The notes under the pieces are model-generated. The model saw only the letters and a program-made list of their open reading frames with translations, did no database searches and was not told the DNA's origin. The position numbers and the translations under genes are program-made. This document shows, piece by piece, positions 45,114 through 56,193 of a stretch of DNA of 64,000 nucleotides. The stretch comes from Prostheceraeus crozeri. Taxonomy: Eukaryota > Platyhelminthes > Polycladida > Euryleptidae. Where the stretch lies: NCBI GenBank assembly GCA_907163375.1, contig CAJQUW010007876.1, forward strand, positions 124,001-188,000, in the 5' to 3' direction. Position 1 is the stretch's first letter. The number at the start of each line of letters is the position of its first letter.

Positions 45114-45569
45114 CTACGGTTCGTTCAATTCTAACATAATATCAAGAAATGATACTCCTTTTTGTAATTTAAATAAAACATAAAGACATAATTGACCGCA
45201 ATATGTAGTTCCTGGTTTTTGAATTTGAAATGTATTATAAATTCCATTGCCAAGTAATTTTTTGACTTCGTTTGTAGGTGGAAGTCCGTATGAGTCAAAA
45301 TAATAATTAGAACAGTTTATATTTCTTTGTCCTGCTGATCAATGTACACCTTTTTCATCTGACGTATGAAGATTTGTTATGAAATTTACAGTTTGAACTT
45401 TGTTCCGGGAACTGAAGGTTCCTGTTGGCCTATTTTTTAGGAATTGTAATTCGTCTCTCATTAGAACATGAAAATTCTTTATTCCTAATTGATTTGCGAT
45501 TTTCTTTAGGTCGAAATTTGTTGTCGTTTGTGTTCCATATAATTTCAAAAACTCATTTATGTTGCTCAT
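45114..45569 (-). pseudogene. Polinton adenain-like cysteine protease region
   Basis: The minus strand encodes an Ulp1/adenain-type maturation protease of about 150 codons. The N-terminal part has LGIKNFHVLMRDEL; the active-site region follows with a GVH catalytic His context, NYYFDSYGLPPTNE (acidic residue) and QKPGTTYCGQLCLYVLF with the Cys nucleophile. These are the hallmark motifs of Polinton and adenovirus proteases, which process virion proteins. It is the last gene before the right TIR and faces the integrase gene convergently. The region is broken (about one break). Confidence 0.8.
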
Positions 45570-46389
45570 TTTATAATAAAAAAATTTCTTAAGGGATCCC
45601 TAGAAGTCAGAAGGGAGGGGGTATTGATTTAAAACTTTTCTCTAATGATGTCTTTCCTTACTACTTATTCGATTTTGAAATGATTATACTATAATTATTC
45701 TAATCTATATTGTTTTATATATTTCCATTTTCTTCATGAACTTCATTTGTAAAATATGTTTCATCGTTAAAATGATTGTTTAAAATTGCCATAACAACTA
45801 ACCCGCATATCGGCGTTTATGCGTTCTGTGTTCACAAGAAGAATTTTATTGTCATTTGCTTTTATTGTCAATGCACTCTTATGTGCTTAATCTATTCATG
45901 TCTTCACAATGGGAAGTACTTTACTACCCGTATGTGCTTGGCAAACGCTAAATGAATTTTGAAAACAGACTTTACAAATGGATTTTGAAAACAGACTTTG
46001 CAAATGGATTTTGAAAATAGATTTTGAAAACAGATTCTGAAAATAATTTACGTAGGGGTAAATTGAAATGTCAAAACTTTACGCACGCGTAAGTTGAAAT
46101 GCCAAAAGTTTACCGATGAGTAAATTGAAATGACAAGAGATAGCACGATAATTTTAGGGGAAAGCTGCTAGATGTTTCTCTCTCTTCAATTATCAGCCAG
46201 TGTACGGGTTCATTGAATAATTTTGAGTTTATGAGTTACAATGATCTTCTAGTTCACACAATTAGTACTTTAAATAATGTTGAGCATACAATAACGAAGA
46301 ATGACTAAGTAATAATTGCGTCTTCTTAATTTATCATAATGCTCTAATCTTAATAATAATTGAGAACCATTTCACCTGTTTTTAATTGA
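45570..46389. other. Non-coding right arm of the Polinton with tandem repeats
   Basis: No gene. Three units containing GATTTTGAAAACAGACTT lie at about 45955-46040 and three units of GTAAATTGAAATG-type, alternating with TTTACGCACGCG, at about 46045-46135. From 46321 to 46364 there is an inverted match to 31126-31176 inside the first gene. Confidence 0.7.
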
Positions 46390-46883
46390 GATAACGAAGG
46401 ATATATTCTTGCGGTTTCATCCACTTTTGTTTCTTCCATTTTTAAAGAAATATTTTTAGTCACATGATATATTTTGAAAACCTGAAAGATGGATAAAATT
46501 CATGAATTTGAAATTCTTAACTTTTATGATTTTCGGTGTCCTGGAACGGTCATGATTTAAGCGAGAAAATTGTTATTCTCAAATTTTGAGATTCTTAACT
46601 TTTATGATTTTCGGTGTCCTGGAACGGTCATGATTTTAAGGGTGAAAATTGTAATTCTCAAATTTTGAGATTTTGAAAAATTTGAAAAATTGGGTATTTT
46701 TAAAAACGCTTAAATTTTCGCCCTTCGGCCTTCGGCCACGTGAAATTTGAAGTCTACCTAAATTTTTGAAATTTTTGAAATTTTGATTTTTTGAAAAAAC
46801 CCGCAAAAGTGTGACATCCGGCGCAAGCGAAGCGAAGCAAAGCGAAGCGAAGCGTCGCGCCAGATGTCACACTATATACTACT
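46390..46883 (-). repeat. Polinton terminal inverted repeat, right
   Basis: The complement of the left TIR, ending ...ATATACTACT at 46883. On the minus strand it includes a copy of the first gene's leader and its first codons (ATG at 46442). Differences from the left TIR are few except for a short length change near the inner end. Confidence 0.95.
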
Positions 46884-46889
46884 ATCGCC
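46884..46889. repeat. 6-bp target site duplication, right
   Basis: ATCGCC, identical to 30511-30516. Confidence 0.95.
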
Positions 46890-47713
46890 ACAGACCAACA
46901 ATTTTGAACCTAAGAGCCGGAGTGTTGTGAAGGTCGAATTCATAAACTAACAATGAATTAACAAATCAAAATCAAACTATTCTAGAAGTTAAAGTGCCGT
47001 TTAATGATTCGGGAAGAGACATCATTTTTTGGCAGCGAAAAAAAGAAAGGAAAAACACAATTTGTTAATACATGAAGAATTGTAGTTGGAGCAATACCTG
47101 CGAGGATCGAGAGGAAGAACGTTTTGATCTGTTGCAAACAGCTTGATGATCACTAATCGTTGAGCCATTGATCTTTGTACAAGCTCCACTTCAGCATAAT
47201 GGAGATGGTCTATTTTTCGACTTTCGTTTTGTCTAGTTTTTATAGATTTGTGCAAAAAATTCGCAAAATGCCGGTTACCTGAAAATCATGTACGATATGC
47301 TTATACAAAGTAATGCTAAATAAATATTTATTAATATCGGCTTTTGGCACCAGCGATTAATCTTTCTAAACTAACATTTGTTTATCTTTACCCGATAACT
47401 TTTAATTACGGCACGAGTGGTAAGCTATATTTACATGTATTTGTACATCATGTATGGATCTCGAAAGAAGGAAACACTACACAAAACAGAATCTATTGTA
47501 TCGCACTTCACTTATTCTTTTAACCATGAAAGGGACGCCGGCTGGCGGTCAGTGCAGGTGGTGCTCTATTGAAGGTCGTGGTTCGAGATCTGATTTTACG
47601 GCATGTATTGAAAATATAGCTATGTGATATCTGAATAAACTTGATGGGCTTGGTATTGAGACTTGATTACTTCAAATAGTGTTGTAATTGCAACCATGGA
47701 AGCAATGATGAAT
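46890..47713. other. Unassigned sequence right of the Polinton
   Basis: No supported feature. Confidence 0.4.
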
Positions 47714-48223
47714 GCGCAGAAGTAGATTGTTTAAGCGTGTCACTTTACTAGAAATGCTAACTGATTCAAACCGATGGCACATGCAGGAGCTTATTTTGCG
47801 GGCAAAAAGAAATTCCTATTACCTTACTCAGATAGGAAGAATATACATTTATTGCTTGCGGATTGCTATGAATTCCTTCAAAATAAACTGATCGCCACGA
47901 TTCAGACTCGAAGAATTCAGATAATTGTGTACAAGCTTTGTCGATAAAGTCGGTCTTTCCAATCAGTGTTTAAGAAGATAGTAGGTACACGAAAAAACGC
48001 TCACTAACTTCTCAGGAGAACTTGTAATCATGTGTGCCTCTTTGCTGTGTGATCCAGTTGTTAATTAACAGTCACTGAAACGCACAATTTGGTGTGTTGA
48101 ATTGACTGCGTATTGTTCGATAGCTATGGTATTATGTCAACAGATTGTGTCACTTCATTAGCATTACAGGTTGCGATGTTTCTCCTAGACAAGCAGAAAA
48201 AGAGACGACCTGTTTAATTCTCT
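47714..48223 (-). mobile_element. hAT-like non-autonomous element, copy B
   Basis: This is the inverse of copy A (2374-3162) but without the 255-bp insert. Shared words include CAGTGACTGTTA, AATACCATAGC, GAATCGTGGCGATC (complement) and ATTTCTTTTTGCCC (complement). The ends show imperfect inverted repeats, and flanking TGATGAAT / AGATGAAT (47706-47713 and 48224-48231) differ at one of eight bases. Non-coding. Confidence 0.8.
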
Positions 48224-48980
48224 AGATGAATAGGATAGAAATCAGATAGTTTCACTTTCATCAACATTAGAATCAACAATTTTAATTGAAAGAATATATT
48301 CAAAATTCTGAGATTAGAATGAAGAGAGAGAAGAATGTAGAAGGGTAGAGATTCCCCCATGGCTCCATCATCATATCGTCATTAGAGGGGCGGCTGTCGT
48401 CACGCGCAGTACATCCACATGTGGGAATCGCCACGGACGCCGCACCTTGGGCATGGCGCCATGTCAGTTCGTGTGGAGTGACGCCAATTACTGTACATAT
48501 GCCGGTGGTCGCTCGGTTTCATGAGAAGAACATGAGAAGTCGAATGTGATAGACTCTTGAAAATATCCAGATAAGTTGAAAAATTAAGTATCGTAGCGAG
48601 CTCTAAGAACAGAAACATGACACTTTTTAAAATTTCTCATCATCCTTCCACTTTCACGGCTGTGCTTCGATTTTTTAGTCCTAAAATATTTGACAAGGAA
48701 ATAAATGATTAATATGAATGCAAAATTCTGCTTTGTTTCATTTATTTCGATGAAATCTCCAGGTCGATGATTTATCCAGATAGAAAAATTATCTAATAGT
48801 CCTGGAGCTACTGACACTTTCTTCCTAAATTCGCGCACAAAGGGCTTCATAGCATGGATTTTGCAGATCTTGAAACACAGAATACAAAAATCAAATTCTT
48901 GAATATCACAGCCAGTCGCTTTCGGATATAGGTAAGGCTGAAGGATTCCCATTGGAATATAGTGGAAAATTCAAGAAATA
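48224..48980. other. Unassigned sequence
   Basis: A GC-rich patch at 48390-48500 encodes a CPRCGVRGDSHMWMYC-like zinc-knuckle word on the minus strand, which could be a scrap of a LINE C-terminus; nothing more supports it. Confidence 0.3.
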
Positions 48981-49688
48981 TACCGTAAAACCTCTATTTG
49001 AACGGCACCTCTAATATAACGACACTTTGATGAATTTATCTCTTACATCAATTAAATGACTGAAATAATCTTCTGCAAAACGTGTAAAACAGGAAAATAG
49101 TTTGTAGAATGCTATGGAGCTATTTTTAGAGACTGGGAAGTCCCATTCAATGGACTTGAAATGATTGTCGATGCCTGGTATCAGCTGCCGAAGGATCTGA
49201 TCATCAAGTCATTCAAAGGATGCGGACTGACCAACGCATTCGACGGCTCGGAGGATTGCCAGATCCATTGTTTCAAGCCAGACTCGGACGGTCCAATTCA
49301 GACTGGTTTGCAACTTCTCCGGCAAGCCCGAACCAATGTTGGTGTCGAACGTGGAATCAATCAGAAATTTGGCGATGATGCAGAAGGTGATGCGAATGAC
49401 GAGGACAGCTACAACAGCGACGTGTCACTTGATTTCTAACCAGTGATTACCGGTAACCTGTGTTTGTTAACTTTTGTCAAATAGATATATGCAGAGTTTT
49501 TATGTTGCATCTATAACATTTACAAATTTAAGATAAAAATTACTGAAAATTTCATCTCTAAATTCTGATCAGCTAGTCGAAAAATAGAACGGCACCCTCT
49601 AATTGAACGGCACCTATAATTAAACGGCAGTGCGGGGAAAGGTTTGAAAAATAGAGCGGCATGCCGTTCAAATAGAGGTTTTACGGTA
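48981..49688 (+). mobile_element. Tigger/pogo-type DNA transposon remnant
   Basis: The ends are inverted repeats (TACCGTAAAACCTCTATTTG at 48981 and its complement ending at 49688) with TA on both flanks, the Tc1/mariner-pogo target. Inside, 49161-49439 encodes the C-terminal end of a Tigger-type DDE transposase: AWYQLPKDLIIKSFKGCGL, TNAFDGSED and an acidic tail. The rest of the transposase is gone, so this 708-bp copy is an internal deletion derivative that could only move in trans. Confidence 0.88.
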
Positions 49689-49800
49689 TATGGATTATGA
49701 AGCACTTGGCAATTTTCGTACATATTCTTTTGAAGAAAAGAAACTTTTTATCAGAATGCCATGAAATTTGAAACATGATTGAGCTCAGAACATTAACTTC

Positions 49801-49954
49801 GATGTTGAAGTGAGTCACATGATTCAGTATTTGATGTTTGAAAGCCTCTACAAAATGAGTAAAATCGCCAAAATTAAGTCAAAACATGAAATTTACTTAT
49901 TTTGTACAGCCTCTCAAACATCAAATACTGAATCATGTAACTCACTTCAACTTC
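49801..49954. repeat. Hairpin 1 (about 63-bp arms)
   Basis: Arms at 49801-49863 and 49892-49954 are inverted copies with a 28-bp spacer; for example GAAGTGAGTCACATGATTCA pairs with TGAATCATGTAACTCACTTC, one mismatch. A transcript would fold into a long duplex. Confidence 0.85.
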
Positions 49955-50093
49955 TATATCAAAGACACTCAAGAATGTGATTTTTATGGTGAGATTATCA
50001 AATCCAAATGCGATCAAATCCTATGATTTTACGATTATTATTTGTTCTATGCATGTGATGAAAAGTTTTGAATATATTGTCTTGGCTATTTTT

Positions 50094-50237
50094 CATGTTT
50101 TGAATGTAGTTGGAAAGAGCCAATATTGAAATATGGTGGTTTTATTTTCTTCTTGTTATTTCTTACTAATAATAACAAAAAGAAAATAAAACCACAATCT
50201 TTCAATATTAGCTCTTTCCAACTACATTCAAAACATG
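50094..50237. repeat. Hairpin 2 (67-bp arms)
   Basis: Arms at 50094-50160 and 50171-50237 are nearly perfect inverted copies (CATGTTTTGAATGTAGTTGG and its complement at the outer ends) with a 10-bp loop. Together with hairpin 1 it may belong to one composite foldback element. Confidence 0.88.
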
Positions 50238-53200
50238 CGTTGAAAAGTTGATATCAACATAGCTACAGTCCCTGTTCAACTTTATAGTCCTTGGTCAACT
50301 TTGCAATCTTAACGGTTAACACTTTGCAGTTCGTGAACTTTTATGCTGCAAAGTATATTTACTTCATAATTCTATTTTCTATGCATAGGCAATAATAATA
50401 ATGATGATTTATTAACTTTCAATAGATGAAACAACATTTCAATTAATCATTAATTATAATAGAAATATTATGCAATTCTAAGTATGGCCACAGACTTCTT
50501 AATGTCATGGTATGGCCGACAAATATGACAATGAGATATCTAGCATATTCCAGATGGAGATGCATACATGGAAATAAATTACCTTTACTCGATTAAAATA
50601 GCTATTTTCTTGAGAGAGGAAATATCAACTTTTCCTCCCGCAGCTATGGTCTACAGCCCGAGCGCAGGAAGCTGAGGGAGGAAACGTTTATTTCCTCTCG
50701 AAGGAATGTAGCTTTTCATTTTGTGATTTTTAGATGTCTATTGTTGATCAAAAAATTGATCAGTCTAAAATTGATGGTTGCGTCGCGATATCTATGAATG
50801 AGTAACTCAAATGACTACATGGATATCTTGGTAGTCTCTGGCTGATAATGACTTGTTTGCAGACTTCTATGATTTGTCCATTATAGGAGTTTACATAGAA
50901 AGTTAACTGTGGGAGGAAAAGTTAGCCTTCTCATCCCGCGGGACTGAAAAGCTGATTTTTTCACCCGGCAGCTTGCATAAAAGAGATATCTTTTCACTCC
51001 CACACAAACTGAAAAGTCCTTTTCAGTACTCAGTGATATCGTTGTCTCGATCGCTGAGCTGTCTCGACAACGACATCGATCCTCGTCTACTGAAAAGTTG
51101 ACTTTTTAATCTTCGTGAAAATAATGATACCAGCCAAAGTGATTACCATTTACCAAATTTTTTGATCCGTTGACCAACTTCCATCGCTGATAAGAAGTCT
51201 GACTCCGCTCCTTGATCGCATTTTATTCCTTATGTTTGTCCCGATGTTGTTTATATTGAAATGTTTTGATAACGAACTCATATGTAGTAAGAGATTCTCA
51301 GAAAAATGTTTTCAACGTAAAGCTGAGAGCAATGTCACTCGAAGCTGTAAAATTCTCAAAAGAGAAGTTATTCAAGGAAAATTCAATAGATATGAATGTT
51401 TTACATGTCACCCGAACGATTATTACTTCTTCGCAAGTTCAATTTTTCTCGAAAGAGGGAGAGAACTCGGTCATATATTGCTCAAATGCTCTCAACGCAA
51501 ATTTGTCCTAGATTGTGGCAATTAAAAAGAAAATCGCAATGATCCTGAGAAAATTTTATGCATGTGTTTCAATGGCGACATGATTTCCTTAAACTGAACA
51601 AGTGCTGTTCACAAGTTATCATAATGTTGCATTCAATCCACCAGGTACAAACCAAGGTTTTTATTTTCACATGATTCATGTCGGGTGTGCGGACGAAGGA
51701 CAGTGGCGAATTTGAGGGAGGAAGGGGTTGTTCCTCCCATTTTAGCTCGTCCTGCAAGCTGCAAGCGAGTGATAGTGGTGCTTTGCTACCTAAATGTGAT
51801 AAAAATAAGCAATCGAAATCTAAAATCCACAATATTTAATTGTTTAAAAGGGCTAGATGAGAAATACCGGTAGATACCTAAATTTGAGCCCATTTTAGTA
51901 CGGTCCTTATCGGGGCAAAAAGCATTACGGCAATGGTGCGAAATGACTGTTTTATCGGCTGTACGATGTGCGATGCGACAAAAAGCTTTAGAAATGGCAT
52001 ATATGCATATATGATATGAAGCATAATTCACTGATATTATATGGCAAGTTTCAAGAATATTCATTCAGTTGTTTCTTTGAAAAAATTGTTCAAGATGAGA
52101 GAGGTAATACAGCAATTTAATGCAGTATTATCAATCCAAGTGGAAGAAAAAATATTCACATGAAGACTGATGGGGCATCAATTGATAAACACCTGTAGAA
52201 TTCATGACTATTAAGAAACCGAATATTGCACTGAGGAAATGGCTATTAAAAATGCCCATTCATGTCAACAACGCTCTTCGAGTAATTCACCAGGCTGAAA
52301 CTACAATATGGATCTATTGCAAATAATTAACAGAGGGCATCTTAGGACCAACTGGAATCGATCATCGCATGTCGGTCGATGTCAAAGATGTTGTCAATGT
52401 GCATTGTACGAGTATAACATACGCAGTATGTGTTGTTTGTTTTTATTTGCTTAAGACAATTTTATATCAAATTTTCTGATAGTACATATTTATTTTTTTT
52501 GTTGTATCATGTAATTTCTTATCACAAAATTGCATATACATGTTAGATTATTGCCAAGCTTGGCAATCGCGTCTGGTTTTCATTTGTATTATTCCTATAT
52601 AACATGCGCTCTTCAAATAATGTATAATAATCAATTGACATAAAGTAATTCAATAAAGTCTAATTGAAAGAATTGTATCAGCAGTACTCTTATTTACAAC
52701 TCCGTTTTGCAAAACATCTGAAAAAGTGGAATGTTAGACTAGGCCCTACTTGTTGCAATTTGGACGTTGTCTTTAGACATAAATGTCTTGATTTGTTATT
52801 AAAATGCGTTTTAGTTCTGTAATTACTAAAAAGAGGCAATGAAAAGGACTATTTGTTGTTCGCTTACAAATCTTTTCAAATTCATGCAATATCAGCTCAT
52901 TTTCTCTGGCTTCGTTGCACACAAGGTAAAAACACGTCTATTTCCTATCTAGCCCTTTATAATATTAAATATCTTTGCTAAAATCCCATTTATTTGTCAA
53001 TGAGACCTTCATGCTACGGGAAGATATCATAAATGGAATTCTCTTCTACGTATTTTTTGCAACAAATTATGCATGTACGGCACACATGGGCGTCTTGAAA
53101 TCAGTGGTCCGGGCTTTTTCTCAGCAAGATGCCGGAAAATCCGAGTCATTTATAAGTCTGATCGAACTGTGCACATTAAACCACAAGTTAGTGTAATTGG

Positions 53201-53858
53201 CTCTCAAAACCAAAAGAGTGGATCTTCATTTCTTCACAAATGAAATTGTAAGATTTTGTTCCTATCTTGTGTGACGTTTTCACTATACAGTGACATGAAT
53301 GACTTAAAAGTGATAAAATCTTCTCTCCTGAGTGTTTAGGACAATAGAAACTGGCCGAAATGTGAGGGATCAAAGCATTGATGAAGCGACGATCATTTCC
53401 CTGCTGTTACGACAAACCTCTCTGCGTGGTGCTGTCATCGCACGACATGTTTGCAGGAGAATCTAAATTGTTTACTTAATGCATCATCTTGGAAAGAGGA
53501 AAACAGCAGCGGGGATTCGTAAACAGTCTCAAGTGCTGATTTGAAGGGAAGAGAAAGTGAATAGGTAACAGTATTACACCAACTTCGATGCGGCATACAT
53601 ACCACAGTGTCTGCGAATGTGAATAATGATGATAATAGTTATTTAAGTAACTAGTGCGTGTTTGCTTCTTTACAGCATTCCACGAGTTAAATATCATAAA
53701 TCCCCGGACCCGTTGGGTGAGGACCATTTAAATCTAACGAGTTCGAATGCTATGATGAAGCAATCTCATGCACGAGTTGCGTAGAGAAGTTTATTTGCCG
53801 ACGTGCTATGATGATCAAGGACAGATTGTGATTGACATGTCTATATCATTATCAAGAG
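50238..53858. other. Unassigned, with small inverted words
   Basis: No gene. At 50620-51110 several copies of AACTTTTCCTCCC / GGGAGGAAAAGTT and CTGAAAAG words occur in both orientations (50628, 50911, 50943, 51006, 51088), suggesting a degraded repeat. The remainder shows nothing I can name. Confidence 0.4.
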
Positions 53859-54031
53859 CCATAGAAATTAATAATACCATAAAGTGGAAATAATATTATC
53901 CACTTCTATGTCAAGAGCATTTGAATAGAAATTTCGCCTGACCAATCGTGAAAATGTCTATTCACAGATCAAGTCTGTACCATAGAAATTAACAATACCA
54001 TAAGAAAGTCCACTATCATCCACTTCTATGG
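53859..54031. repeat. Direct duplication of a 52-bp palindromic unit
   Basis: CCATAGAAATTAATAATACC to CCACTTCTATG (53859-53910) is repeated at 53980-54031 with a few changes. Each unit is itself palindromic at its ends (CCATAGAA and TTCTATGG). It looks like two copies of a tiny foldback. Confidence 0.75.
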
Positions 54032-55280
54032 TCTATACTAAAGCAGGACAAGGGCACTCATAATTGGCATAGATTACGCTCCTTCCAGTGCATTGGAGTA
54101 AATGTAGGACTAGTATCCACTTTTAGAGGACATAAATGCGTAGATTCCGAGGACACGTTAGTTCAATACATGCAATGCATGCACGGAGACAAATAAATAA
54201 ATGTACGTCTGCTTGTTCATATTGTTAGAATGATTCTCATTCGGTTTTTAGTCCAAAACAGGCGGTCTTCGTTGGGGAGGGGGTCATTATGCATCATTCC
54301 AAAAGGCAAGAAAATGCGTCACTCCATCAATTTTAAGATTTATTTACATTTTACTTTTTAGACATAAAGTTCCCTGAGGCGATTCGTCACAGTGGACAGT
54401 CTGAAGGGGTGCCCACCTATTTCACCTACTGAGATTGCCCACCATTTTTTCTTACCTGGAAAATTGTAAGACAAGTGGGTACAAATCACTAAGTGAAAAA
54501 ATAATGAAATTGAATAATCTCAATAATAATCAAATTGATGCATTGTTCGCAAGTTCCTATTCCATTCAATTGATTGTTCGCAAGCTTCTACTTCAATTAA
54601 TTGATTGCTCTAAAATTCCTATTTGAATTCATTGGTTACTCACACTTGTTTATTTAACTTCAACAAATGAAACACAAGAACGTACTAATCTGATTTCTCT
54701 TTCTCGTGGTTTGAAGATTTGATTGATCCATTCTTTGTGGCATTCTCTCTCATGTTCTGTGCGGCCTCAGCAACAGTGTCCCCAGGGACACGCTATACAT
54801 CACAGGTGCTTTGACAGCTTCCATCAGCTCCGAAGTCAGCGATCCCCAGAGTCTCACAATCTGTTGACAAATGAGAACAGGGGCCGGGATCTTAGCATTC
54901 CGAAATGTCCCTTCTGAGGTTTGGCGGCGACGTTTGGGGCTTTGCCTTCTTTTGTGTATCAGCGACACGTAAATCACCGTTGTGTTCAGTCCTTACCGCG
55001 CCCCCTGCTTCGTCTTTCATTTCGGTCTCCACTCAAATACAATCATTTTACGGTTATATTAGCTAAGACTTTTCATTCATTGCTGCTAATCTCATGATTT
55101 TCGAAATTAATTCGAATACATGCAGTACATTGCATTTCATATTTTTGAATTTTGCTTTGGATGGAGAAAGATGAAAAGCAGATTGAAATGTACTCTTGAG
55201 AATCTGGTACATTCAGTCATTCACAATACGTCTGTCTGTATTAGTGAGGAGCGACCAATGAAGCTGATTTTTTACAATTG
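54032..55280. other. Unassigned, GC-richer patch at 54740-55020
   Basis: The patch 54740-55020 has coding-like composition and a minus-strand open frame (54750-54977), but no family signature and no convincing splice pair. It could be an exon or decayed transposase sequence. The rest is AT-rich without features. Confidence 0.35.
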
Positions 55281-55713
55281 CACTGTAAACCGTAGACCGA
55301 CAATTATCCTACAAAATTACTGACAAAATCAACCGGCGATTGTCACCTCCAATATCCTGCGATATTCTACGAATTTGTATCTTTTCCACCGACATCGAAA
55401 CAGATGCTTTGTATGCAAATTATCTAAACAAAAACTGTTGAATATTGATTGATTTTTTTCGATTAGTGATTGCTTGACTTTTGGGCAATCTGTATTATTG
55501 TGTGGCAAAACCACGATTTATTTTGATGTAATTTAATTAATTACCTACATTTTTGATAAAATTTGAGCTATAATTCATTGCTATTCATTTTGTCGTTTTT
55601 CGTCAGATATTGTAGATGTTCACTGGCAATCATCCTACAAGAACTAACAATGACCGACAAAATAGATTTTGTAGGATAAATGTCAGTCAATTGTCAGTCA
55701 GCGGTTTACAGTG
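55281..55713 (+). mobile_element. MITE family 1, copy 3
   Basis: This 433-bp copy has the same orientation as copy 1, with ends CACTGTAAACCG and CGGTTTACAGTG and the same inner words (GACAATTATCCTACAAAATT; ATTTTGTAGGATAAATGTCA). The flanking dinucleotides differ (TG and AT). Confidence 0.92.
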
Positions 55714-56193
55714 ATGCCGACAGATGCGCGCGTGAGTTTGTGTGCGAGTTCAAATGTGTTCTTGCGATGTGCGTGCAAGCATGAAGTGATTTTGTAAGTG
55801 ATACAGAAACTTGCGAAATTTCCAATACGCATAATCATGAAAATTTCCTTTATTCTGAATCCTCGCCCCACTGAGGTATTTTCGAACGCGATCCACTGGG
55901 GGGCTGATCTCTAAAAATATTACATTAATTTCGCCAAACCACACGTCAATCGAATGGCATTGAAAGTGGATTCAGAAAACATGATTTCTTTGATTTTCAA
56001 AGTCATCCCTGTACCAAGGTGAAGGTCAAAGTTCGAAAGTGCCAATTTTTAACAAATTTCATTGAAATTTGAAATGAAAAATGAAATGGAAAATGACAAC
56101 AACAACAAAACACCAATCGAAAGATCTTGTCAAAGTGGCTACTACAGGGATAATTATCAATCGCTATGAGATTACATCATTGCATTAGATGAG

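Larger units (their letters stand above)
30517..46883 (+). mobile_element. Polinton/Maverick (adintovirus-like) element, 16.4 kb
   Basis: A full-length element from AGTAGTATATAG to its inverse, with long terminal inverted repeats and a perfect 6-bp target duplication. It carries the family's diagnostic set: protein-primed polymerase B, rve integrase, FtsK/HerA ATPase, adenain-like protease, double-jelly-roll major capsid protein and penton, plus a PLA2 domain, a fibre-like region and several small proteins. The near-identity of the TIRs and the intact duplication point to a young insertion. Penton, ATPase, MCP and the PLA2-integrase ORF are open throughout; I estimate five or six breaks elsewhere, so this copy is broken. 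Genes are strongly AT-biased and each tends to start just after a TTTTAAAAATG-like context. Confidence 0.97.

Noticed and set aside
48390-48500. Zinc-knuckle coding exon
   Set aside because: Only one short CPRC-like word supports it; no splice sites or neighbouring coding sequence.
51232-51525. Overlapping open frames at 51.2 kb
   Set aside because: Two frames of one strand overlap, with no domain, splice site or composition shift.
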